Shown: piece after piece, positions 25,500-33,686 of the stretch
Numbering within the stretch: the stretch's first letter is position 1
Layout: every line of letters starts with the position of its first letter
From: Massilia sp. CF038
GTDB taxonomy: Bacteria; Pseudomonadota; Gammaproteobacteria; Burkholderiales; Burkholderiaceae_D
NCBI RefSeq assembly: GCF_900129765.1
Contig: NZ_FQWU01000001.1
Coordinates: 1,116,001 to 1,180,000 of the forward strand
Reading direction: 5' to 3'
DNA: 64,000 nucleotides
The notes under the pieces: generated by a model
The model's input: only the letters and a program-made list of their open reading frames with translations
Databases searched by the model: none
What the model was told of the DNA's origin: nothing
Position numbers and translations under genes: made by a program

Positions 25500-26917
25500 T
25501 TGCTGCCTCCACGTCCCAGTGCATCGAGGAAGGCGCGCGTGGTGCGCATGCCATTTTCGTAGGACACGCCCGATACATCGAGCCGGCTTTGCAAGCTGGC
25601 CTTGGCGTCGTCGGTGGTGGCGGTCAGCAGGGTGAAGTTGTACAGACCTTCAAATTTGCGGTAGGCCCGCACGCAGCTCACTGCGCGCAGCGGCAGCGTT
25701 TTGGTCTTGACGAACGACTCGGTGCAGATTGGCGAAGTCAGATGAGCGTCCTTGTTGTTGCCGAGATTGTCTGCCTTGAACAAGGTGCTGGCCAGGACCG
25801 CAAAGCGCACGGAATCGAGCGTGGTGGTGCGCACATACTGGTGCGTCATTGATACATGCCCGGTCTGCTGCGACTCCGACACAAAAATCGCCGACTCCAT
25901 CGCACACGCCATGGTGTCAGCCGTGAAGGTGGCTTCGGCCTTGACGTTCGAGCGCCCCCAGCAGCGCACCTGATCCGACTCGCGCACCGGTACCAGGTAA
26001 GGCCCCATGCTCTTGATGGCCAGCGGCTTGTCGAGCAGACGGTCGATCATGGCTTTTTGATGCGCCAGCAGCTGCTGGCCGATCAAGGGATTGAAGTCCT
26101 TGGGCGCCACAGCTTGCGCGGCGACCTTGCGCAGCAGCTCCTGCGCGTAGCGGATCGGCACCAGGAAGCTGACCAGTTCCCCATCGCGCCGCTTCGATAC
26201 GTTCACGCCAGCGACCGCGCCGCTGCCAGTTACGCTCGGACCGCCGCTCATGCCCGAGTTGATCGGGCCGGTGAACATCAGCTGGTCATAAAAGCTGCGG
26301 GTGATGACGCCATTGTAGGCGCCCTCGGAGATGGCAAAGCCCAGGTCCAGCGGATTGCCAAGGGAGTACAGGTACTGACCCTGGGTCAGTTTGACCAGGC
26401 GATCGGGGATGTCGAAAAAGCCGGTGCCCTTGCGGTTGATGCGCACCACGGCCAGGTCGTGCAGCACGTCCACGGCCAGCAGTTCGACCGGTCCGCGCTT
26501 GCCGTCGGTGTCGACGAATTCGCCCACGTACACATCTGGGTCGATCGCCATCTGCGACACCACATGGTAATTGGTCAGCACAAGATTGCTGGTGCCAACC
26601 ATGAAGCCGGAGCCGACCGATGACTGGCTGCGCCCGTTCTTGAGCAGCATGCGAATTTGCAGCAGGTCGTCCTTGGCGGCCGAATAGAGCTTTTGCGCGG
26701 CCGTCGACGGTGGTGGCAGCGCCGCATTTTCTTCTTCTGGCGCGACTGGGGTGGCGGCGGGTGGCGCAACGGCGGCAGGCGGCAGAACAGGGGCAGACGG
26801 CGAGGGCGCCACCGGCTTGACCGGTGCGGCTTTGGCGGGCGGCGCAGGGCTTTGCGCCAGCGAGAACGCGGTGGCGCCAGCGAGCGACAGCAGAACCGCC
26901 ATTTGAGAGAATTTCAT
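25496..26917 (-). CDS. secreted trypsin-like serine protease, DegP/HtrA-like core without PDZ
   Basis: The 473-residue protein has a signal peptide (about 1-21) and a Pro/Ala-rich linker (22-70). A trypsin-like domain follows with an intact triad: H118 in LTNYHVV, D154 in HDLAVVRI and S224 in GMSGGPS. Instead of a PDZ domain, the C-terminal 190 residues form an unrecognised domain with several cysteines (near CWGR, MACAM, SPICTES and SCVRAY). It is the first gene of a two-gene unit with the FHA membrane protein. A linked envelope-signalling or quality-control role is plausible but unproven. Confidence 0.88.
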   Translation of the reverse strand: MKFSQMAVLLSLAGATAFSLAQSPAPPAKAAPVKPVAPSPSAPVLPPAAVAPPAATPVAPEEENAALPPPSTAAQKLYSAAKDDLLQIRMLLKNGRSQSSVGSGFMVGTSNLVLTNYHVVSQMAIDPDVYVGEFVDTDGKRGPVELLAVDVLHDLAVVRINRKGTGFFDIPDRLVKLTQGQYLYSLGNPLDLGFAISEGAYNGVITRSFYDQLMFTGPINSGMSGGPSVTGSGAVAGVNVSKRRDGELVSFLVPIRYAQELLRKVAAQAVAPKDFNPLIGQQLLAHQKAMIDRLLDKPLAIKSMGPYLVPVRESDQVRCWGRSNVKAEATFTADTMACAMESAIFVSESQQTGHVSMTHQYVRTTTLDSVRFAVLASTLFKADNLGNNKDAHLTSPICTESFVKTKTLPLRAVSCVRAYRKFEGLYNFTLLTATTDDAKASLQSRLDVSGVSYENGMRTTRAFLDALGRGGSK

Positions 26918-26976
26918 GCCATCCTGACGTGGTAAGCGGGGTAGTACTTGCCCTTAGCTTACCGTATTTGCCGGAT

Positions 26977-27624
26977 TTAGAGTTCGCCGTCCTGTGCGAC
27001 GGTTTCGGCCAGCGGCTGCATCATGTGGCCCATCTTGGCTGCCTTGGTGTCAAGGTAGGCGGTATTGAAGGCGTTGCGGTTCACCAGCAGGGGCACGCGC
27101 TCGCTCACGCGCACGCCCAGCTTTTCCATGGCGTCAATCTTGCGCGGGTTGTTGGTCATCAGCTTCAGCGTCTTGATGCCGAACTGGGCAAACATGGGCT
27201 CGCACAAAGCGTAGTTGCGCGCATCGGCATGGAAGCCAAGCGCCAGGTTCGCTTCCACCGTGTCGGCGCCGGCTTCTTGCAAGCGGTAAGCGCGGATTTT
27301 GTTGACGAGGCCAATGCCACGGCCTTCCTGGCGCAAATACAGCAGGATCCCGCGGCCCTCGTCGGCAATCTTCTTGAGGGCGCCTTCGAGCTGGGCGCCA
27401 CAATCGCAGCGTTGTGAAAACAACACGTCGCCCGTCAGGCATTCCGAATGCACGCGCGCCAGCACCGGCTCGCCATTGCCGATGTCGCCCAGCACCATGG
27501 CCAGGTGTTCCTTGCCCGTTGCGTGCTCGACAAAGGCGTGCAGCGTGAACTGGGCCCATGGGGTGGGCAGCAGGCAGGAGGTGGTGTAATCCAACAGGGC
27601 TTCTTCTTTGGGGACGGACGGCAT
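26977..27624 (-). CDS. ribA: GTP cyclohydrolase II
   Basis: RibA opens GTP to the pyrimidine precursor of riboflavin, releasing formate and pyrophosphate. The 215-residue protein has the zinc cysteines C62, C73 and C75 in [20 protein letters not shown]. It also has the GTP-binding [11 protein letters not shown] and the C-terminal [11 protein letters not shown]. It is a free-standing RibA without a fused RibB domain, somewhat longer than the E. coli enzyme at the N-terminus. I saw no FMN riboswitch in the short upstream gap. Confidence 0.95.
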   Translation of the reverse strand: MPSVPKEEALLDYTTSCLLPTPWAQFTLHAFVEHATGKEHLAMVLGDIGNGEPVLARVHSECLTGDVLFSQRCDCGAQLEGALKKIADEGRGILLYLRQEGRGIGLVNKIRAYRLQEAGADTVEANLALGFHADARNYALCEPMFAQFGIKTLKLMTNNPRKIDAMEKLGVRVSERVPLLVNRNAFNTAYLDTKAAKMGHMMQPLAETVAQDGEL

Positions 27625-27667
27625 GGCTTTGTTCTCGAAACTATTGCTGTAGCCGCAAGTGTAGCGG

Positions 27668-27695
27668 AAAACCCGGCCCCCCGTTGGGGACCGGG
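27668..27695 (-). terminator. rho-independent terminator after the pirin gene
   Basis: Read on the minus strand, CCCGGTCCCC and GGGGGGCCGGG form a strong stem around a short loop, followed by TTTT. It lies directly downstream of the pirin-family gene and upstream of ribA, so it should separate the two transcripts. Confidence 0.75.
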
Positions 27696-27707
27696 CTCTA
27701 AAACCGC

Positions 27708-28409
27708 TTAGTATGGCAGGTCGAAAACCAGCACTTCGGCCGCTTCCGCCTGGGCCAGCTGCACCCCGGACTCGCCCGTGATCTTGAGCGCATCGCCGCC
27801 ACTCAGTGCGGTGCCATTGACGGTGACGCGGCCGCGAATCACGTGCACGTAGCCGCTACGGCCCTGGGCCAAGCTATGCTCGACTGCATCACCCGTGTTC
27901 AGCAGCGTGGCGTAGATGGCGGCATCCTGGTGGATGAGCACCGACCCGTCACGGCCGTCGGACGAGGCCACCAGGCGCAGCTGGCCTTGCTTGGTGTCCG
28001 GGGCGAAGTGTTTTTCCTCATAGCTGGGTGCAATCCCTTTGACATTGGGCTGGATCCAGATTTGCAGGAAATGCACTTGCTCGTTCTGCGAACCGTTGAA
28101 CTCGCTGTGACGCACGCCGCTGCCGGCGCTCATGCGCTGCACGTCGCCATAGTGCAAGACCGAACCGGTGCCGATACTATCCTTGTGTTCAAGCGCCCCT
28201 TCCAGCACGTAGGAAATGATTTCCATATCGCGGTGGCCGTGGGTGCCAAAACCCTGGCCTGGCGCCACTTTGTCTTCATTAATGACCAGCAGAGGGCCAA
28301 AGCCAACGTGGCGCGGATCGTGGTATTCGCCGAACGAAAAGGTGTGCTTCGATTGCAACCAACCGTGGTTGGCGACGCCGCGTTCTTCGTTTTTCCGGAT
28401 TTCGAGCAT
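27708..28409 (-). CDS. pirin family protein
   Basis: This 233-residue bicupin has an N-terminal pirin domain with metal-binding histidines in [19 protein letters not shown] and [13 protein letters not shown]. The C-terminal cupin is weaker. It resembles YhhW, which has quercetin dioxygenase activity, though the natural substrates of the group are unclear. I chose the ATG at 28409 because CCAGGAGAAAAAC precedes it. The divergent LysR regulator (28539) very likely controls it. A strong terminator follows. Confidence 0.92.
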   Translation of the reverse strand: MLEIRKNEERGVANHGWLQSKHTFSFGEYHDPRHVGFGPLLVINEDKVAPGQGFGTHGHRDMEIISYVLEGALEHKDSIGTGSVLHYGDVQRMSAGSGVRHSEFNGSQNEQVHFLQIWIQPNVKGIAPSYEEKHFAPDTKQGQLRLVASSDGRDGSVLIHQDAAIYATLLNTGDAVEHSLAQGRSGYVHVIRGRVTVNGTALSGGDALKITGESGVQLAQAEAAEVLVFDLPY

Positions 28410-28486
28410 GTTTTTCTCCTGGTTGGTCTTAATGTGCAATAATTTCGAATCAGTTGTTTGAAGCGATGGAGCTAGTATAGGCCCCG

Positions 28487-28534
28487 TTTATTCGTTTGAA
28501 AAACGGAAAATATTGTCATCTATGATCGAATAAA
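28487..28534. promoter_or_regulatory. inverted repeat in the pirin/LysR divergent region
   Basis: Arms TTTATTCG (28487-28494) and CGAATAAA (28527-28534) form an 8-base inverted repeat with a 32-base AT-rich spacer. It ends just before the LysR start codon and is a candidate LysR binding region for both divergent genes. This is inferred from symmetry and position. Confidence 0.45.
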
Positions 28535-28538
28535 TCGA

Positions 28539-29471
28539 ATGCTCAGACTCAGCCTGGAAGCCCTGCAAATCATTGACGCCATCGACCGGCGCGGTTCCTT
28601 CTCCAAGGCGGGGCAGGAACTGCATCGTGTCCCTTCCACCATTTCCTATATGGTGGGCAAACTGGAAGACGACTTGTCGGTCCAAGTCTTCGAACGCAAT
28701 GGTCCGCGCGTTGTATTGACACCTGCCGGGCGCGAGCTGCTCAAGGAGGGGCGCTTTCTGCTCAAGGCCGCGCAAGATCTTGAACACCGGGTCAAGCGCG
28801 TGGCCTCCGGCTGGGAAACAGAGCTGACGATCGGCATGGACTCCATGTTTTCAATCACGGCCCTGGTACCCGACATGCGCGAGTTTTACGACATCGCCCG
28901 TCAGACCCGCCTGCGCGTGGTACAGGAAACCTTGTCCGGGCCGTGGGAAGCCTTGCTTGAGCGCCGTGTCGATCTGCTGGTCGGGGTAGCGGGGGACGGG
29001 CCGGCCGGTGGCGGTTACGTCGCGCGCAGTATTGGCGAATTGCCGTTCGTGTTTGCGGTGGCGCCCGACCACCCGCTGGCAGCCATGCCAGAGCCGCTCG
29101 GGCGCAGCCAGCTGCAGGACTATCGTGCCATCGTGGTGGCTGATTCGGCGCGCAACATGGCGCCGCGTACCGTGGGCTTGCTGTTCGGACAGGATGCGCT
29201 CACCGTGCCCGATATGCATGCCAAGCTCGCGCTGCAGGTAGCTGGCCTTGGCTTCGGTTTTTTGCCCGAGCCGGCAGCGCGCCGTGCCATTGCAGACGGC
29301 TTGCTGGTTGAAAAGCAGGTCGAGGAAAGGCGTGCGGCTGAAACGTTTTACGTGGCCTGGCGCAGCGGCGAGGAGGGGGCTGGCCTGAAATGGTGGCGCG
29401 ATCGGATGCAGCGCCACGGCTTGCTCGACTGTCTGTGCGGCCACCTGCCGAGCGCAATTTTGCCTGACTGA
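28539..29471 (+). CDS. LysR family transcriptional regulator
   Basis: The 310-residue protein has an N-terminal HTH (LEALQIIDAIDRRGSFSKAGQELHRVPSTISYMVGKLEDDLSVQVFERNG). An effector-binding domain follows from about residue 90. This is the form commonly found facing a pirin gene in proteobacteria. The intergenic region holds an inverted repeat ending just before its start. The effector is unknown. Confidence 0.92.
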   Translation: MLRLSLEALQIIDAIDRRGSFSKAGQELHRVPSTISYMVGKLEDDLSVQVFERNGPRVVLTPAGRELLKEGRFLLKAAQDLEHRVKRVASGWETELTIGMDSMFSITALVPDMREFYDIARQTRLRVVQETLSGPWEALLERRVDLLVGVAGDGPAGGGYVARSIGELPFVFAVAPDHPLAAMPEPLGRSQLQDYRAIVVADSARNMAPRTVGLLFGQDALTVPDMHAKLALQVAGLGFGFLPEPAARRAIADGLLVEKQVEERRAAETFYVAWRSGEEGAGLKWWRDRMQRHGLLDCLCGHLPSAILPD

Positions 29472-29559
29472 TAATTCGGTTGCGAAAACAACTGTTCTGT
29501 TGGCAAAAACCAATCCGTTCGAGGTAACATAGGGCAATAGGAATCTCTGCCGAGAAAAC

Positions 29560-30561
29560 ATGACGACAGCCTCGAGTTCACCGCCACTGGTCGTATTCCG
29601 CGTCCTTGCCGACCAGCGAGGCAAGCCTGCGGGCTTGCTGCTGGACGTGGGTCCGGGCGATGCCGAGCAGCTCATGCCGCTGTCCGGCTCGGAAGATTTC
29701 AGCGCCCTCAGCGACGAATTCACCGCCTATTACCGCGATGGTTTGTCACCCGTAATGGCCGATGCGCTCGAGCTGGCTGGCTGGAAACGCTTGCTCCCAG
29801 ACGCGCTGCTGACCCAGGACGAACAGCTCGATACGGCCACCGTCACCGATGACGACGTGCTGATCGAAGGCGACTGGTACATGGCCGCGCCACCCAAGGC
29901 CACCGGCGCCCAGGCTGCTTCGCGCGCGCTGGCCTTGCAGCTGGCGCAACTGATTGCCTCCGACGCCCACACGCACGACATTGAAGCGCTGCTGCGCAAG
30001 GACCCGACCCTGTCGTATCACTTGCTACGGCTGGTCAATTCCCTGGGCATGGGGCATGGCCGCAAGATCACCAGTTTTTCCCAAGCCATATTGATTCTGG
30101 GCCGCCAGCAACTGCGGCGCTGGGTCAACCTGATGCTGTTTGCCGCGCGCCCGGGCGACCCCCGTTCGGCCATGTTGCTGGCGCGGGTGGCGGTGCGTGG
30201 CCGTCTGCTGGAACAGCTTGCTGCGGCACGCGGGCGCGACAAACACGGCCAGGATCAGGCTTTTCTGGCCGGGATGTTTTCCCTGCTGGGCGTGCTGTTC
30301 GGCATGCCGCTGGCCGAGGTACTGGCGCCCCTGACCATGAGCGATGAAGTCCACGATGCCGTGCTGCATTACAAAGGCGAACTGGGCGACATGCTGCGCC
30401 TGTGCGAAGCCATCGAGCTGGGCGACTTCGACTATCTGTCCGCCCGCCTGAGCACGCTGGACATCGACGAGGCCGAGTTCAACGATGCCCTGGTGGAATC
30501 GAACCACTGGATGCTGGGCGCCCTGCGCGGCAGCCAGGGCGAGCCGGGCGCTGCTGGCTGA
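29560..30561 (+). CDS. HDOD domain protein
   Basis: The 333-residue cytoplasmic protein has an HDOD domain (about residues 130-300), visible in LALQLAQLIASDAHTHDIEALLRKDPTLSYHLLRLVNSLGMGHGRKITSFSQAILILGRQQLRRWVNLML. It lacks the catalytic His-Asp pair of HD hydrolases. The first 120 residues resemble a shortened EAL-type partner region without its catalytic motifs, as in YuxH-like EAL-HDOD proteins. HDOD proteins act in signalling as scaffolds. No operon partner is evident. Confidence 0.85.
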   Translation: MTTASSSPPLVVFRVLADQRGKPAGLLLDVGPGDAEQLMPLSGSEDFSALSDEFTAYYRDGLSPVMADALELAGWKRLLPDALLTQDEQLDTATVTDDDVLIEGDWYMAAPPKATGAQAASRALALQLAQLIASDAHTHDIEALLRKDPTLSYHLLRLVNSLGMGHGRKITSFSQAILILGRQQLRRWVNLMLFAARPGDPRSAMLLARVAVRGRLLEQLAAARGRDKHGQDQAFLAGMFSLLGVLFGMPLAEVLAPLTMSDEVHDAVLHYKGELGDMLRLCEAIELGDFDYLSARLSTLDIDEAEFNDALVESNHWMLGALRGSQGEPGAAG

Positions 30562-30637
30562 CTGTTCTAGCTCAATCAAATCAAGCCGTTTTCCCGCATT
30601 ATTTCCTGCTTGTTCAGCCAGCACGGAAGGTGCCGTC

Positions 30638-30709
30638 GTGAAGCCGTTGCCGCAGGTCAGTGTCATCACCGCTTTTTTGCGGGAGGTCATCGCGCGGAGT
30701 GGCGCATGA
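30638..30709 (+). other. possible 23-codon upstream ORF
   Basis: A GTG-started frame of 23 codons (MKPLPQVSVITAFLREVIARSGA) follows GGAAGGTGCCGTC, a good ribosome binding site. Its stop overlaps the ATG of the 66-residue gene (ATGA). It may be a leader peptide or a coupled microprotein. Support is only the ribosome site and the overlap. Confidence 0.35.
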
Positions 30710-30906
30710 AGCGCATGCGCTGCACCATCGTGATCCCGCGCGATGAGCGCCGCTCGCGCCGCGACCTGGCCGGCAAAGTCGCGGTGGGACTGGTCTCGCT
30801 TGAAACGCTCGGCGTCGAGGTGGCAACCTGGTACCTGCTCTCGCACGGCATTTCGCTGGATACGATTTTGCGCGTGATGACGATGCCAAACCGGCGCCGC
30901 CGCTGA
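30706..30906 (+). CDS. hypothetical small protein (66 residues)
   Basis: I do not recognise this protein. It is strongly basic (15 or so Arg/Lys) with a central hydrophobic stretch (VAVGLVSLETLGVEVATWYLL) and ends in NRRRR. That may suggest nucleic-acid or membrane contact. The ATG overlaps the stop of a 23-codon frame with a good ribosome site. It ends seven bases before a convergent esterase gene. It could also be a chance frame. Confidence 0.45.
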   Translation: MKRMRCTIVIPRDERRSRRDLAGKVAVGLVSLETLGVEVATWYLLSHGISLDTILRVMTMPNRRRR

Positions 30907-30912
30907 TTCTGC

Positions 30913-31779
30913 TCAGCGCAGCGGGGGCAGGGCCCACTTCAATCCGCGCGTCATGATCGGCGGCGCCACCGACAAGTGATCCTCATCGACGATCACTTTG
31001 CTGGTGGTGCGCAGACCGGGGTACTTGCGTGACTTGAGCAGCTTTTCAAACTGCTGCATGTCACCGACCATATCGTCCTTGCCCGTGCCGGTTTCGAGCG
31101 CGCCCACCGCAAAGAAAATCTGCGCCTTCAGATCCTTGTGCGCGGCCGCGTAGGCTTTTTCGCGCTCGAACATGATGCGCTTGCCGTACCACAGTGATGG
31201 ACTGCCGAGAATATAGTGGCTGAACATGCCCGGTTCGCTGAACACGATGTGCAGGCCAAGCAGGCTCCCGTAGGAATGACCGGCAAAGATCTTGCGGCCC
31301 ATGTCAGCGCGGTAGCGCTGCGCGATCAGAGGAAAAACAGTATCGCCAATAAAGCGGCGGTACTGTTCTACTTCGCCAAATTTGGGTGGCTTGCCTGGCA
31401 TGTCGGAGGTCAGGCCGCTATCGAGCGACGGGGCGGGCGTATAGTCGCGCCGGCGGCTGTATTCAGGCGTATCGCCTTTGGCGTAGGACAGGCCGACCAG
31501 AATGAACTCTTCCAGCCCCCGTCCATGGGCGCCGACCCGCGCAGCCAGTGCCCGCGCCACCGGAAACGCGTAGTTCGCATCGGCGACAAACACCACGGGG
31601 TACGACTTGTTTGAGGTCTTGTATGACTCGGGCAAACTGATGAAAATCTGATAGTCGCGCTGCAGGTCTTTGGCGCTAACGTCGAGCACTTCCGTATCGT
31701 TCAGCTGGTACTGCGCGGGCGCTGGTGCGGCGCTGGCGCATAGTGCTGTCAGCATCAGGGTGCAAAAGATCAATTTCAA
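30913..31779 (-). CDS. secreted alpha/beta hydrolase, enterochelin esterase-like
   Basis: The 288-residue protein has a signal peptide (KLIFCTLMLTALCASAAPA). A D-type esterase fold follows with nucleophile GHSYGS, preceded by FAGHSYGSLLGLHIVFSEPGMFSHYILGSPSLWYG, and a late DEDHLSV with the probable catalytic His. This is the IroE/Fes-like or esterase-D-like group. I chose the TTG at 31779, behind GGAGACCACAA with ideal spacing. A TTG 16 codons further upstream has no such site and would spoil the signal peptide. The substrate (siderophore or other ester) is not known. Confidence 0.8.
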   Translation of the reverse strand: MKLIFCTLMLTALCASAAPAPAQYQLNDTEVLDVSAKDLQRDYQIFISLPESYKTSNKSYPVVFVADANYAFPVARALAARVGAHGRGLEEFILVGLSYAKGDTPEYSRRRDYTPAPSLDSGLTSDMPGKPPKFGEVEQYRRFIGDTVFPLIAQRYRADMGRKIFAGHSYGSLLGLHIVFSEPGMFSHYILGSPSLWYGKRIMFEREKAYAAAHKDLKAQIFFAVGALETGTGKDDMVGDMQQFEKLLKSRKYPGLRTTSKVIVDEDHLSVAPPIMTRGLKWALPPLR

Positions 31780-31846
31780 TTGTGGTCTCCAAAAAGCAGA
31801 GGCCGCATTATCGGCGATGTCTCGCAAAGATGTTAAGTCTTAGATA

Positions 31847-32080
31847 TTATTTCGGGGCGCGCTGCGACGATGTGGGCTTGAGCGGGTCGAGCAGGGCGCG
31901 CAAGTCGTTGTGATCGAGTTCGTACATAATAGCCAGCAGCTCGCCCAGTTCGCCGCGCGGAAAACCCTCGCGCGAGAACCAGGCCAGATAATTGCCGGGC
32001 AGGTCGGCGATCACTGTGCCTTTGTACTTCCCAAAAGGCATTTCGCGGACCAGCAGCAGTTGAAGGTGTTCGGGTTTCAT
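31847..32080 (-). CDS. DUF3820 family protein
   Basis: The 77-residue protein matches the DUF3820 pattern MPFGKYKGTVIADLPGNYLAWFSREGFPRGELGELLAIMYE. Family members are small cytoplasmic proteins, some near exonuclease-like genes, but without an agreed function. The ATG at 32080 gives the expected N-terminus. The frame remains open for 14 more codons upstream. It is divergent from the GFA-family gene with only 40 bases between starts. Confidence 0.8.
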   Translation of the reverse strand: MKPEHLQLLLVREMPFGKYKGTVIADLPGNYLAWFSREGFPRGELGELLAIMYELDHNDLRALLDPLKPTSSQRAPK

Positions 32081-32120
32081 GGGCCGACACTCTAACGTAA
32101 ACGTGTCACGACGGGGCCAC

Positions 32121-32522
32121 ATGCTAAAAACTTACCACGGTAGTTGCCATTGCAAACAAGTGCGTTTTGAAGCGGACATTGATCTCGCCCAGGGATCGGT
32201 GCGCTGCAACTGTTCCATCTGCGCAAAGGGGCGGTACTGGCCGGCGCGGATTGCACCAGATGCGTTTCGTTTACTCAGCGGTGAGGAAGCTCTGTTGGGC
32301 TATCAGTTCGGCGCGCGCGTGGATCAGCACACGTTTTGCCGCCATTGCGGGATACGTCCGTTCAGTTTTGGCACCTCCCGCAAAATAGGCCAGTTCGTCA
32401 GCATCAACCTGTGCTGCCTCGATGACGCCAGCGACGCTGAGCTGGCCGCTACGCCCATCACCTATCTGAACGGGCGTGAGGATATCTGGGACGCGCCGCC
32501 GGCAGAAACGCGCCATCTTTAA
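32121..32522 (+). CDS. GFA family zinc protein
   Basis: This 133-residue protein of the GFA/CENP-V family has zinc sites formed by GSCHCKQVRFEA (C9, C11), RCNCSICAKG (C29, C31, C34) and FCRHCGI. Members were named for a glutathione-dependent formaldehyde-activating activity, which has not been confirmed for most of them. It uses the ATG at 32121 within GCCACATG. It ends seven bases before the convergent transporter gene. Confidence 0.88.
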   Translation: MLKTYHGSCHCKQVRFEADIDLAQGSVRCNCSICAKGRYWPARIAPDAFRLLSGEEALLGYQFGARVDQHTFCRHCGIRPFSFGTSRKIGQFVSINLCCLDDASDAELAATPITYLNGREDIWDAPPAETRHL

Positions 32523-32528
32523 GGAACG

Positions 32529-33602
32529 CTATTGTTCGCTCGGCGTCTTGACCTTGTCCCCCAGCACATCCTGCACATACAGCATGGTGACGACCACTGC
32601 CAGCACCGCCGTCAATGGCGTTGCCAGCGCCACGCCGGCCAGCCCGAACAGCGTGCCGAATAAAACCTGCATAACGATGGTCAGCGCCGGCGGCAGCGAC
32701 ACGGTTTTGTTCTCGATGAACGGCTGCAGCATGTAACCCTCAATCAGCTGGATGAGGCCGAACAGCCCGACCACGTACAGCGCCTGAGTCGGGCTGGTGG
32801 AGAACGCGATCAGCAAGGCGGGCACGCCCGCCATCAGCGGACCAAGGTAAGGAATGAAGTCGAGCAGGCCCGCAATAATGCCAAGGATGAGCGCCAGCGG
32901 CACACCCAGCAGCGCCAGGCCTGTGGCCGTGAGCGTGCCTACCAATACCATGGAGGCGAATTTCCCCATCAGCCATTTGGACAGGGTGCGGCCAATTTCG
33001 GACAGCACTTCACGCGCGCGTTCGCGCTTGTTGTGCGGCACCAGCAGCACGAAGCCATCGATATAAGTGTAGGGCGCGGCAGCGAAATAGATGCCCACGA
33101 AAATAATAATCAGTACATTGCCGAACGCACCCAGCACACCGCTGAAGAACAGGCCCGCGTTGGGCACCATGCGGCCCAGGTAGGCCAGCAGCTTCTCGTT
33201 TGATGGCACGCCACCCAGCAGGCGGCGCGCCAGGTCGTTCTGGTTAAGCGACTTGCGCAATTCTTCAATGGCATGCGGAATGGCCTCGGCCAGCTTGTCG
33301 GACTGATCGGCGATTTGCGGCGCCATCAGCCAGCCGCCTATCCCGATGATGGCCAGCAGCAAAGCCACTACCAGGGGCAGGGCGAACTTGCGGCGCAAAT
33401 GCAATCGCTGTCTGATGGTGTCGCTCATCCCATACAACAGAATGGCAAACAAAATGCAGGCAAAGATCAGCAGCAGCGCATCGGCTGCGTACCAAAGCCC
33501 GGCCAGTACCAGCAGGAACAGCAACGCCATGCCGTCCATGAGCACCAGCCGATGCAGGAATTCACGTTTGCTGTCAGGGGCGTCGTTGCGCGGTTCGTTC
33601 AT
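32529..33602 (-). CDS. AI-2E family transporter (PerM-like)
   Basis: The 357-residue protein has about eight membrane segments and the AI-2E/PerM signature near the C-terminus: GIIAGLLDFIPYLGPLMAGVPALLIAF and IEGYMLQPFIENKTVSLPPALTI. Family members include TqsA and sodium/proton antiporters, so the substrate is uncertain. I chose the ATG at 33602 (MNEPRNDAPDS), since the frame upstream is open but runs through an inverted repeat. It lies 84 bases downstream of rsgA on the same strand. Confidence 0.88.
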   Translation of the reverse strand: MNEPRNDAPDSKREFLHRLVLMDGMALLFLLVLAGLWYAADALLLIFACILFAILLYGMSDTIRQRLHLRRKFALPLVVALLLAIIGIGGWLMAPQIADQSDKLAEAIPHAIEELRKSLNQNDLARRLLGGVPSNEKLLAYLGRMVPNAGLFFSGVLGAFGNVLIIIFVGIYFAAAPYTYIDGFVLLVPHNKRERAREVLSEIGRTLSKWLMGKFASMVLVGTLTATGLALLGVPLALILGIIAGLLDFIPYLGPLMAGVPALLIAFSTSPTQALYVVGLFGLIQLIEGYMLQPFIENKTVSLPPALTIVMQVLFGTLFGLAGVALATPLTAVLAVVVTMLYVQDVLGDKVKTPSEQ

Positions 33603-33626
33603 TGAGGCTCGATAGAAGGATGACAC

Positions 33627-33664
33627 TTGGGTCCGATGGTGTAAATATAGCAATTCGGACCCAA
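33627..33664. repeat. 10-base perfect inverted repeat between rsgA and the AI-2E gene
   Basis: Arms TTGGGTCCGA (33627-33636) and TCGGACCCAA (33655-33664) flank an 18-base AT-rich spacer containing TATA-like sequence. There is no T-run after the stem, so it is not an ordinary terminator. It may be an operator for the AI-2E gene or an mRNA hairpin. Confidence 0.6.
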
Positions 33665-33686
33665 ATGCGGCGCACGCCCTGCAGTG

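Noticed and set aside
27625-27707. Possible FMN riboswitch upstream of ribA.
   Set aside because: The gap is too short, and the only structure is a terminator belonging to the pirin gene.
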